DNA of 64,000 nt from Ignavibacteriota bacterium (lineage in GTDB: Bacteria; Bacteroidota; Ignavibacteria; Ignavibacteriales; Melioribacteraceae), in the NCBI GenBank assembly GCA_016708125.1, contig JADJGF010000001.1:3928001-3992000 (forward strand), given 5' to 3'. The notes under the pieces are model-generated. The model worked only from the letters and a program-made list of their open reading frames with translations, made no database searches and was not told where the DNA came from. Positions 45,310-53,100 of this stretch are shown one piece after another (within the stretch, counting starts at the first letter, position 1; the number at the start of each line of letters is the position of its first letter). A program made the position numbers and the translations under genes.

Positions 45310-47115
45310 ATGATTTTTGAGAATAATTCCCAAGCTGCAATTAGATTAAAAGGATCATTACCCAAAATTGGAATTAGACCGGTAATTGACGGAAGAAGAA
45401 ACGGTGTAAGGGAATCACTTGAAGAACAAACAATGAATATGGCAAAATCCGCAGCGGAATTTTTATCAAATAATTTAAAACACTCAAATGGAATGCCGGT
45501 TGAGTGCGTTATTGCAGATACTACAATTGGCGGAGTTGTTGAAGCCGCACTTACTGCAGAAAAATTTTCTCGCGAAGGAGTTGGAGTTTCTTTAACAGTT
45601 ACACCAGCTTGGTGTTACGGAACCGAAGTAATGGATATTGATCCACTTACGCCAAAAGCTATTTGGGGATTTAACGGAACTGAAAGACCGGGAGCAGTTT
45701 ATTTGGCGGCTGCAATTTCCGGTTATAATCAAAAAGGTTTACCAACTTTTAGTATCTACGGAAAAAATGTACAAGACTCTAATGATAATTCAATTCCTGA
45801 AGATGTTAAAGAAAAATTATTGCTTTTTGCTAAAGCAGGTTTAGCCGTTGCCGAAATGAGAAACAAATCTTATTTGGCGATCGGCGGAGTTTCAATGGGA
45901 ATTGTTGGATCAATTGTTGACCAAGATTTTCTTCAAAATTATTTGGGAATGAGAACAGCTTCAATTGATATGACTGAAGTAATAAGAAGAATGGATGAAG
46001 GAATATACGATAAATCAGAATTTGAAAAAGCCCTCAGATGGACAAAAATAAATTGCAAAGAAGGTGAAGATATTAATTCCAATGAAAAACAACTTTCCAG
46101 AGAGCAAAAAGATAAAGATTGGGAAACTGTTGTAAAAATGACAATTATTATTCGCGATTTAATGATAGGAAACGATAAACTAAAAGAGATTGGATTTGAA
46201 GAGGAATCATTGGGAAATAATGCAATTGTTTCGGGATTTCAAGGACAAAGACAATGGACTGATCACTTTCCAAATGGAGATTTTTCTGAGGCAATTTTAA
46301 ATTCATCATTTGATTGGAATGGAATTAGAGAAGCATTTACTGTTGCAACAGAAAATGATAGTTTAAATGGAATCTCGATGTTATTCGGACATTTATTAAC
46401 CGATACTGCACAAATTTTTTCCGATGTCAGAACTTTTTGGAGTCTGGAATCTGTCAAAAGAGTTACAAATTTTGAACTAACCGGAAAAGCTAAAAACGGA
46501 ATTATTCATTTAATAAATTCCGGCTCAACAACTTTGGATGGAACTGGTCGACAAAAACAAAATGGCAATTCAATTATGAAACCATTCTGGCAAATTACAA
46601 ATGAAGATGTTGATGAATGTTTGAAAGCTACAAAATGGTGTCCGGCAAATTTAGGATATTTTAGAGGCGGCGGTTATTCTTCACAATTTTTAACAATTGG
46701 TGAAATGCCGGTTACAATGTGCAGAATAAATATTATTAAAGGTTTGGGTCCGGTTTTGCAAATTGCTGAAGGATTTACAATTGATTTACCAAATGAAGTT
46801 CATAATATTTTAGATAGAAGAACAGACCCAACTTGGCCAACAACTTGGTTTGCTCCAATACTAACCGGTAAAGGCGCGTTTGTTGATGTTTATTCCGTAA
46901 TGAAAAATTGGGGTGCAAATCATGGTGCAATTAGTTACGGACATATCGGAGATAAATTAATTACTCTTGCTTCAATGTTAAGAATTCCGGTTAACATGCA
47001 TAATATTTCTGAAGATAGAATTTTTAGACCAAGCGCGTGGAGTGCTTTCGGAACAGCTAATTTAGAAGCCGCCGATTTGGAAGCTTGTAAAAATTTTGGA
47101 CCAATTTACGGATAA
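45310..47115 (+). CDS. fucI: L-fucose isomerase
   Basis: A 601-residue cytosolic isomerase of the FucI family, full length. PKIGIRPVIDGRRNGVRESLEEQTMNMA is the typical start; CVIADTTIGGVVEAA, TPAWCYGTEVMD, GFNGTERPGAVYLAAA, GGVSMGIVGS and the C-terminal MHNISEDRIFRPSAWSAFGTANLEAADLEACKNFG-type end are all present. The enzyme converts L-fucose to L-fuculose with Mn2+ and also accepts D-arabinose and related aldoses. No fuculokinase or fuculose-phosphate aldolase is in the window. AGGA precedes the ATG. It is probably co-transcribed with the LacI-family gene and ends 17 bp from a convergent CDF gene. Confidence 0.93.
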   Translation: MIFENNSQAAIRLKGSLPKIGIRPVIDGRRNGVRESLEEQTMNMAKSAAEFLSNNLKHSNGMPVECVIADTTIGGVVEAALTAEKFSREGVGVSLTVTPAWCYGTEVMDIDPLTPKAIWGFNGTERPGAVYLAAAISGYNQKGLPTFSIYGKNVQDSNDNSIPEDVKEKLLLFAKAGLAVAEMRNKSYLAIGGVSMGIVGSIVDQDFLQNYLGMRTASIDMTEVIRRMDEGIYDKSEFEKALRWTKINCKEGEDINSNEKQLSREQKDKDWETVVKMTIIIRDLMIGNDKLKEIGFEEESLGNNAIVSGFQGQRQWTDHFPNGDFSEAILNSSFDWNGIREAFTVATENDSLNGISMLFGHLLTDTAQIFSDVRTFWSLESVKRVTNFELTGKAKNGIIHLINSGSTTLDGTGRQKQNGNSIMKPFWQITNEDVDECLKATKWCPANLGYFRGGGYSSQFLTIGEMPVTMCRINIIKGLGPVLQIAEGFTIDLPNEVHNILDRRTDPTWPTTWFAPILTGKGAFVDVYSVMKNWGANHGAISYGHIGDKLITLASMLRIPVNMHNISEDRIFRPSAWSAFGTANLEAADLEACKNFGPIYG

Positions 47116-47132
47116 TTTTTTAAAAAAATTAT

Positions 47133-48008
47133 TTAACAATTTCCCTCACAATTCTCATTTTCTATTTGAATTGTTGTGTGATTGATTTGAAATTTATTTA
47201 GTAAACCTTCATTAATTTTCTTAAACAACTCAGCGGAATTAAATTTACTTTTGGGAACAACATGAACCGTGAGTGCAGTTTCAGAAGTACTTAAAGCCCA
47301 TATGTGTAAATGATGTATTGATTGAATTTCGGAAAATTCTAAAAAATAATTTTTTACTTTTTCATAATTAATATTTGCCGGAACTCCATCCAAAGATAAA
47401 ATTGTTGAATCTCTTAACAATTTCCAAGTTCCCCAAAATATTACACAAACAATAATAATACTAATTACAGAATCCAGCCAATAAAGTTTTGTCAGAAAAA
47501 TTACAAATCCGGAAACGACTACTCCGGCTGAAATTATTGCATCTGCAAGCATATGCAAATATGCACCTTTTATATTTAGATCTTTTTCCTTTCCGTGCAA
47601 AAATAATCTTGCTGTAATTCCATTTATAATTACTCCAATTCCGGCAACAATCATAACAATATTTCCATTAACTTCTTTAGCTGAATTTAATCTTTCAATT
47701 GCTTCCCAAAGAATCATTCCTAATGCAAAAATTAATAGAAGTGAATTTAACATCGCCGCTAAAATTGTTGTTCTTTTAAATCCGTATGTAAAATTTTTTG
47801 TAGGTTTTTTCAAAACAAGATAATTTGCAGTCCACGCAATTATCAATCCTAAAACGTCGCTTAAATTATGTCCCGCATCAGCAACAAGAGCTAAGGAATT
47901 ATATGATAATCCAAAAAATATTTCTATTAAAATGAAAATCGAATTTAGAATTATTCCGATTTTAAACTTTTTATTAAACTCATTATGATCTATATGGTGA
48001 TTATGCAT
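47133..48008 (-). CDS. Cation diffusion facilitator (CzcD-like) metal exporter
   Basis: A 291-residue membrane protein with six hydrophobic helices. SLALVADAGHNLSDVLGL and AYLHMLADAIISAGVVV carry the paired His/Asp of the transport zinc site, and the N-terminus is His-rich (MHNHHIDH). The cytosolic C-terminal domain has SIHHLHIWALS and ends with ENCEGNC. This is the Zn/Cd/Co-type CDF subgroup. The ATG at 48008 is preferred to the TTG at 48020. A strong hairpin terminator lies 19 bp upstream, between it and a copper-type TonB receptor gene, so expression may depend on read-through or a promoter inside that gene. Confidence 0.9.
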   Translation of the reverse strand: MHNHHIDHNEFNKKFKIGIILNSIFILIEIFFGLSYNSLALVADAGHNLSDVLGLIIAWTANYLVLKKPTKNFTYGFKRTTILAAMLNSLLLIFALGMILWEAIERLNSAKEVNGNIVMIVAGIGVIINGITARLFLHGKEKDLNIKGAYLHMLADAIISAGVVVSGFVIFLTKLYWLDSVISIIIVCVIFWGTWKLLRDSTILSLDGVPANINYEKVKNYFLEFSEIQSIHHLHIWALSTSETALTVHVVPKSKFNSAELFKKINEGLLNKFQINHTTIQIENENCEGNC

Positions 48009-48020
48009 TGTGACTTTCAA

Positions 48021-48069
48021 AAAATTATCTCACTCATCAAAAATACAAAATACTTTTGATGAATGAGAT
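48021..48069 (-). terminator. Rho-independent terminator between the copper receptor and CDF genes
   Basis: Arms at 48027-48042 (ATCTCACTCATCAAAA) and 48054-48069 pair over 16 positions with one mismatch and an 11-base loop. On the minus strand a T run (AATTTTTTG) follows. It begins 13 bp after the receptor gene stop codon. Confidence 0.82.
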
Positions 48070-48081
48070 TTTAAAATAGAT

Positions 48082-49935
48082 TTAGAATAATTGATTGGTC
48101 TTAAACGAAATTCTAAAAACTCTTCCCGGTTCAAAAACTTTTAATCCGGAAGCAAACGGATCTCGTAAGTAAGATAAATGCTGATAATAATTTGCATTCA
48201 AAATATTCTCAATTTCTACACTTACAGAATATTGATTGAAATTATAATTAATTCCTAAATCAATTTTATTCCACGCACCGGAAGTTGTTTCATCTAAAAG
48301 ATCATCAATTCTCAATTGAGCATCGTTATAAGTATGTTTGAGAAAAAAAGTAAAATTTAAATATTCCGGAGAAATGATTTTTGTCCCAATTTTTAATGGA
48401 GGAATTTCTGAAAGCGGCAAATTGTTAGAATTATTTTTTGCCCACAAATATGATAAATCAAATTCAAGAAAATCATATTTCGTATAAAAGTTTGCGCCCA
48501 ATATAGTTGCATCAATATTGCTGTATGTTAAAAACGCAGTTTGATCAATAAATTGTTTTGATAAATTATTATAATTCCAAACTTTTGAGCCGAATAATTC
48601 CAACGAAAAATTATTATAAGTTATTGAACTTCTTAATGTAGCTTTTATCGGCTGATCTAAATTTGGATTTCCGCTCCATGCCGGTTTGGTTCCCGGTTTT
48701 TTTACTGCGATAAATAAACTTTCCGTTTCGGGACTTTCGCTGTTTACTTCTATCATTCCACCCAATCCCACATTGTTGAAAATGATATTTGTATGAGAAA
48801 TTCCAAAACTAAAAACCGGAAAATATCTTTCTAATTTCACATTATTGAAATAAACATTATAAAATTCTTCGCGACTTTCATCACCTACTTTTTGGTATGA
48901 CAAACCAATTTTGCTATGAAGCTGAATTCGGGAAAATTCAAAAGTCTTAAATAAGTTTACTAAATAAGAATTTACATTCGGCATCAAATCGTTTTCCAAA
49001 TTTACCATTGCAGATTTAAAGAAATTATTTGCGTCCCAATTTCTGTAAACAATTTCATAAAAATCTCCGATTGCTCCAACTGTTAAATTTTTAGCCGAAG
49101 TACGCATCAACATTGTATTGACCCGCAAATCATTATCCATAACATGATCAGTAAAGTTGAAATATAATTTGTGATTTTCATAACGAATAAATGAGCTGTA
49201 AACTCTATTCAATCTTTCATCCATCAATAAATATGGAAACGAAACATTATCCGTGTAAGAAAAAGAAAATCCGTAAGAAAGTTTATTAATCATTCCTCTT
49301 AAGGAACCTTCAGCTAAAGTAAAATTATAATTTTCTTTAAAACCGTAACTATCGGAAAATGTTCTTTTATCACCATCAACAAATGGAGAACCGTTTGCAT
49401 ATCTTAAATTTATTCTTTGATTTTGAAAATCTGTAGCTCCGGCAAAATCAATACCGTTTTGTGCGCCGGTGAGTGTTGATAATCCGAGTTGAACATTTAA
49501 ATTATCATTCGGAATTGATCTGTTAAATTGAACTACTCCTCCCAATCCCGCTTGAATATTATTGCTGCTTTTATTTAAATCAACGGATTCCAAATCGAGC
49601 GGATTAATTCTTGTAAGCGGTGAATCCATTCTATTTGGGCAAGCTGAATGATATCGTTCGCCGTCAATCACAACATTTATATCACCTTTTTTTAATCCAT
49701 CTGCATAAATATCTTGAGCAAAAAACACTCCTTTTCTTATTAGAGAAAAACCATTTTTACCCAAAACATTTTCAAGATTGTCTTTAGAAATTTGATTTGT
49801 TGCATCACCTAAACTTAATTTTTTTGCATTAATTTCTACTTGTTTTAACCAAAATGAATTTAAAGAATCTTCACTTTGTGAAAAAAGATTTACCGAAAAA
49901 ACGCAAAGGAATAATAGAATAATTTTATTTGACAA
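48082..49935 (-). CDS. TonB-dependent copper receptor, NosA/OprC-like
   Basis: A 617-residue outer-membrane receptor with signal peptide (VNLFSQ) and a plug domain, without the carboxypeptidase-like extension. The plug segment VVIDGERYHSACPNRMDSP (Cys 99, Met 103) has the CxxxM copper-binding motif of the NosA/OprC group, followed by PLDLESVDLNKSSNNIQAGLGGVVQF. The rest is a barrel ending FRISFKTNQLF. The predicted role is uptake of copper or another soft metal. GAGAGG lies seven bases before a TTG start. It is preceded by a small Cys-rich membrane protein gene and followed, beyond a terminator, by a CDF exporter gene. Confidence 0.85.
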   Translation of the reverse strand: MSNKIILLFLCVFSVNLFSQSEDSLNSFWLKQVEINAKKLSLGDATNQISKDNLENVLGKNGFSLIRKGVFFAQDIYADGLKKGDINVVIDGERYHSACPNRMDSPLTRINPLDLESVDLNKSSNNIQAGLGGVVQFNRSIPNDNLNVQLGLSTLTGAQNGIDFAGATDFQNQRINLRYANGSPFVDGDKRTFSDSYGFKENYNFTLAEGSLRGMINKLSYGFSFSYTDNVSFPYLLMDERLNRVYSSFIRYENHKLYFNFTDHVMDNDLRVNTMLMRTSAKNLTVGAIGDFYEIVYRNWDANNFFKSAMVNLENDLMPNVNSYLVNLFKTFEFSRIQLHSKIGLSYQKVGDESREEFYNVYFNNVKLERYFPVFSFGISHTNIIFNNVGLGGMIEVNSESPETESLFIAVKKPGTKPAWSGNPNLDQPIKATLRSSITYNNFSLELFGSKVWNYNNLSKQFIDQTAFLTYSNIDATILGANFYTKYDFLEFDLSYLWAKNNSNNLPLSEIPPLKIGTKIISPEYLNFTFFLKHTYNDAQLRIDDLLDETTSGAWNKIDLGINYNFNQYSVSVEIENILNANYYQHLSYLRDPFASGLKVFEPGRVFRISFKTNQLF

Positions 49936-49991
49936 AGTTATACCTCTCTCATTTTTATGAAATAATAATTTTAAATAATTCTGAGATGTAA

Positions 49992-50366
49992 TTAAAACTT
50001 TGGCGGCGGAGTTTTTGGTTCGTAATTTAAATGAATTGCATTTGTTGTAAACTGATAAATAAGATAAACAGAAGTTTTGAAAATATTATTTATAACTATT
50101 TTTGCAAAAGAATGCGGAATTTTCAGAAATTCAATTGAAACTATTTTGGGCGATTTGCTTGTTTCATTTACTTGTTTTCTAATTTCATTTTGAAGATGGC
50201 ATTTTCCCATACACATATTTTGCGGATTATCTTTTTCAACACAAAGCTCCGCAACAATGAAACTGTAATTTATTACATAATCCAAAAGAGGAAAAATTAT
50301 TCTAAACACGAATGTTGAATAAATAATTAACGTTATTAAAATTACTGTTTTAAAATAATTTGACAT
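49992..50366 (-). CDS. Small membrane protein with CxxxCxxxC-type metal motif
   Basis: A 124-residue protein with an N-terminal membrane helix and a segment CVEKDNPQNMCMGKCHLQ (Cys about 42, 52 and 56, then His) that looks like a metal site. Similar short proteins with a Cys-x-Gly-Lys-Cys-His pattern occur beside copper TonB receptors in Bacteroidota. It stands 56 bp upstream of the NosA/OprC-like gene on the same strand, which supports a role in copper acquisition. Its biochemical function is not known. Confidence 0.65.
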   Translation of the reverse strand: MSNYFKTVILITLIIYSTFVFRIIFPLLDYVINYSFIVAELCVEKDNPQNMCMGKCHLQNEIRKQVNETSKSPKIVSIEFLKIPHSFAKIVINNIFKTSVYLIYQFTTNAIHLNYEPKTPPPKF

Positions 50367-50464
50367 TTTTTACAAAATTAATTTCTGTTAAAATTAAAAA
50401 ATTATTTTACAAAATGGAACAAAATGTATTTTTTAAGCATCTAATAGAAAAAAGAAGGCGTAAA

Positions 50465-50734
50465 ATGGCAAATACATTTCAAATGAATTTAAACGAATTC
50501 TTAGAAAAAATTGAAGACTTAATTAAAGAAGGTAATTTACGAAGAATAATTGTGAGAGACCAAAGCGGAGAAAAGTATATAGAAATTCCTCTTTTGGTTG
50601 GAGCAATTGGTTCACTTGCAGCACCTTACATAACTTTAATTGGAGTTTTAGCCGGAGTTTTGGCAAAATTTTCAGTGGAAATTACAAAGAAAGATGAAAG
50701 CCAAACTACAGAAATTTATGAAGTAAAAAAATAA
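50465..50734 (+). CDS. DUF4342 family small protein
   Basis: A 90-residue protein. NLRRIIVRDQSGEKYIEIPLLVGAIGSL followed by a hydrophobic stretch (APYITLIGVLAGVLAKFSVEI) is the DUF4342 pattern. The ATG at 50465 (MANTFQMN) fits the domain boundaries; the frame is open from 50360 but that would overlap the divergent gene. Function unknown. It converges on the redoxin gene with a 2-bp gap. Confidence 0.72.
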   Translation: MANTFQMNLNEFLEKIEDLIKEGNLRRIIVRDQSGEKYIEIPLLVGAIGSLAAPYITLIGVLAGVLAKFSVEITKKDESQTTEIYEVKK

Positions 50735-50736
50735 TT

Positions 50737-51318
50737 TTAGAAAACTAAATCGCAAGCGTCCGGCGGCATCCAATGCGGATCTTTCCCATCCCATTTTACG
50801 TTGCAGCCAATTGGGTTTGTGAGTTTTATTGAAATTTCCTTTCCGCTTGTTAATTCTTCAAGAGCATTTTCTAAATCATTAATTGAAATTAATTGAGGAT
50901 TTCTCGGATTATCAACTCCCCTTCCCGTATACTGCAATTTTCTTTCTTTATCAAAAACGAAAAAATGTGGAGTACGTAAAGCACCATATTTTATTGCTAT
51001 TTCTTGAGTTTCATCTCGCAAATAAATCCACGGAAATTTTTTCTCATTCATTCTAATTATCATATTTTCAAAACTATCTTCGGCGTAAGTATTTTTGCTA
51101 TTAGAATTTATTCCAATAAACCTTACATTTTTCTCAACAAATTTTTCTGCGGTTTTCCTTGTAATTTCATCGGAATTAATTACATATGGACAATGATTAC
51201 ATGTGAAAAATACTACTAAATATTTATCTGTAAATTGTGATAAAGAATAATTCTTTCCATCAGTTGCGGGAAGTGAAAAATCCGGAGCAGTATTTCCAAT
51301 TTCTAAAGTGAAAGACAT
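50737..51318 (-). CDS. Thioredoxin-fold redoxin (AhpC/TSA-like)
   Basis: A 193-residue cytosolic protein. APDFSLPATDGKNYSLSQF is the typical peroxiredoxin/redoxin start, and FFTCNHCPYV carries a CxxC active site. GALRTPHFFVFDKERKLQYTGRGVDN is the conserved cis-Pro strand. The C-terminal GCNVKWDGKDPHWMPP ends the subfamily often annotated as a thioredoxin family protein. It is likely a thiol oxidoreductase or peroxidase. AAAGGAAAA lies before the ATG. Confidence 0.88.
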   Translation of the reverse strand: MSFTLEIGNTAPDFSLPATDGKNYSLSQFTDKYLVVFFTCNHCPYVINSDEITRKTAEKFVEKNVRFIGINSNSKNTYAEDSFENMIIRMNEKKFPWIYLRDETQEIAIKYGALRTPHFFVFDKERKLQYTGRGVDNPRNPQLISINDLENALEELTSGKEISIKLTNPIGCNVKWDGKDPHWMPPDACDLVF

Positions 51319-51335
51319 AAATTTTCCTTTCTAAT

Positions 51336-51746
51336 TTATTTTGCAACCAAATCTGAAATTTCAAAATGAATTTTATCAGTAATTTCACTATGCATTAATA
51401 ATAATTTTTCAAAATATTCTTGATCAATTTCATTTATTTCCACAGCATTTTTAATCCATTCTAACTCAAATAAATGAAGATCACCATCAACAAGCGCAAT
51501 GTTTATGGCATCTTTAATAAATTTTTCCGCAACATTTTTTGATGAAAATTTCGGAGGCTCAAAACTTATAAAATTATTTTCAAGTAAATTATTTATTGAT
51601 TCATTAACAAAACTTTCTTCAAATCCGAAAAGTTTACCAAGTTTTAATATTTTATTTTTTTCTTCATTATGAATTATTCTGTCTTGTCCGACTAAAACCA
51701 ATAATCCTCTAAAGTAATTACTTTTATCTTGAATTGTTATTTGCAA
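51336..51746 (-). CDS. TerB-like hypothetical protein
   Basis: A 136-residue helical protein. FRGLLVLVGQDRIIHNEEKNKIL and AINIALVDGDLHLFELEWIKNA resemble the paired helices with acidic residues of TerB-type domains, but the match is loose. A TTG at 51746 with GGAG five bases upstream is preferred as start; the frame is open back to 51854, but that stretch (residues rich in Ser/Phe) has no ribosome site. It is 17 bp upstream of the redoxin gene. The IS256 remnant begins 150 bp upstream. Confidence 0.55.
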   Translation of the reverse strand: MQITIQDKSNYFRGLLVLVGQDRIIHNEEKNKILKLGKLFGFEESFVNESINNLLENNFISFEPPKFSSKNVAEKFIKDAINIALVDGDLHLFELEWIKNAVEINEIDQEYFEKLLLMHSEITDKIHFEISDLVAK

Positions 51747-51969
51747 ATTTACTCCAATAAATGATGAGTGAGTTGATTCTAATACAAAACTAACAAAACT
51801 TTGTTCCGATAAAAATAGAAAAATGAATGATCTTCCCCCGAAAAAACAAGACAAAAAAGTATTTAGGAAATAGAAAAAAAATTAAGCGACATTTTTAGAG
51901 TCTGTAAAAAGATTTGTGTAAATGGTTTTTAATTAAATGCTGTTGAGCCCCCCTATTGCGGGGTAAACT

Positions 51970-52901
51970 ATTGCCCAATCTTTAGAACAAATGCTCAAAA
52001 GTGAATTAACCGAACACTTAGGTTATGAAAAATATTCACCAACAGGCAAAAATAATGGCAACAGCAGAAATGGTAAAACTCATAAATCTCTCAAGAATGA
52101 TCCGTTAACTAACGGAGAGACCGCTTGAGAAAATTTACCCTATAGTTTTTTTTGATGCAATTCATTACAAAGTTAGAGATGAATCAAAGAAAGTAATTTC
52201 AAAAGCAGTATACACTTGTCTTGCAGTTGATATCGAAGGACACAAAGATTTACTTGGTTTGTGGGTTGGTGAAGCAGAGGGATCAAACTTCTGGCTAAGT
52301 GTTCTTAAAAACCTTGGAGTTGAAGTGATACATTGAGCTTGCAGAAATGATATTTTCATTGCATCAATTGATGGATTGAAAGGTTTCCCCGAAGCCATAA
52401 ATTCTGTTTTCCCAAAAGCTGAAATCCAGTCATGCGTTATTTACCAGACCTGCTTGCAGCAGGCAAGTAAGAAATACCATAAAGTATGCCGCTTCTAAAG
52501 ATCAAAAACAATTTATGTTAGAACTGAAGGAAGTTTACAAAGCTCCAACTGAAGAAGCTACTTTGTTAAATCTTGATAATTTAGAAAATAATTGGGCTAA
52601 TAAATACTCCCTTGCTATTAGGTCTTGGAGAAATAATTGGACGAACCTTTCAACATTTTTCAAGTATCCAAAAGAAATTAGAACGGTTATTTATACTACA
52701 AATGCGGTTGAATCTGTACATCGTCAATTTAGAAAAGTAACAAAATCCCGATCACTTTTCCCAAATGATGATGCTCTAAAAAAAATGTTATATTTGGCTT
52801 ACAGAGATTTATCTAAAAAATGGTCGATGCCTATTCAGAATTGGGCACTTATTCTTTCTAATTTTTCTGTTTATTTTAAGGAAAGATTTCATGATTTTTA
52901 A
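51970..52901 (+). pseudogene. IS256-family transposase pseudogene
   Basis: Three frames carry consecutive transposase parts. 51970-52128 encodes an N-terminal segment (AQSLEQMLKSELTEHLGYEKYSPTG-like), then a stop. From 52124, in another frame, comes FFDAIHYKVRDE, LWVGEAEGSNFW and IASIDGLKGFPEAI, with a TGA inside at 52334-52336. From about 52470 a third frame continues with KYAASKDQKQFM, WANKYSLAIRSWRNNW, IYTTNAVESVHRQFRKVTKSR, and ends at 52901. About 100 residues appear deleted near 52115, and a short palindromic insert at about 52448-52468 breaks the frame. The segments hold the DDE-type Asp regions but the gene cannot make an active protein. Confidence 0.88.
52448..52468. repeat. Short GC-rich palindromic insert in the transposase pseudogene
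   Basis: CCTGCT-TGC-AGCAGG (52449-52463) forms a hairpin and overlaps an alternative CTTGC/GCAAG hairpin (52453-52467). It interrupts the reading frame between the CVIYQ and RNTIKYAA segments of the transposase and is much richer in G+C than its surroundings, like mobile REP-type units. Confidence 0.45.
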
Positions 52902-53100
52902 TAACTTATTTTTCCATTTACACAAATTATTTTACACTCTCTTTCCGATAAAAAGAATCTACATACTTTCATTTATTCTAATTTCTGCATTATTGTCCAT
53001 AACAATAGAAAGTTTTTTATGATTAATTTGAAACTTGTAAAATTCAATTATTTCTAGAATAATATTATGCTTTTAATTTATTAGTCTATCATGTAAAAAA

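Larger units (their letters stand above)
51897..52942 (+). mobile_element. Degenerate IS256-family insertion sequence
   Basis: Imperfect inverted repeats of 29 bp bound the element: left 51897-51925 and right 52914-52942 agree at 25 of 29 positions (both begin AGAG and share ATTTGTGTAAATGG at the inner end). The inside encodes a broken IS256-type transposase. The size, 1046 bp, is below the usual for the family, in line with an internal deletion. I see no clear 8-9 bp target duplication. Confidence 0.85.

Noticed and set aside
51823..51873. 16-codon ORF (MNDLPPKKQDKKVFRK) just before the IS256 remnant, as the start of a gene broken by the insertion
   Set aside because: It ends with its own stop before the terminal repeat, has no good ribosome site and no continuation after the element.
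51804..52954. TTCCGATAAAAA on both sides of the IS256 remnant as a target duplication
   Set aside because: The left copy lies about 80 bp outside the terminal repeat and IS256 elements make 8-9 bp direct repeats at the ends.
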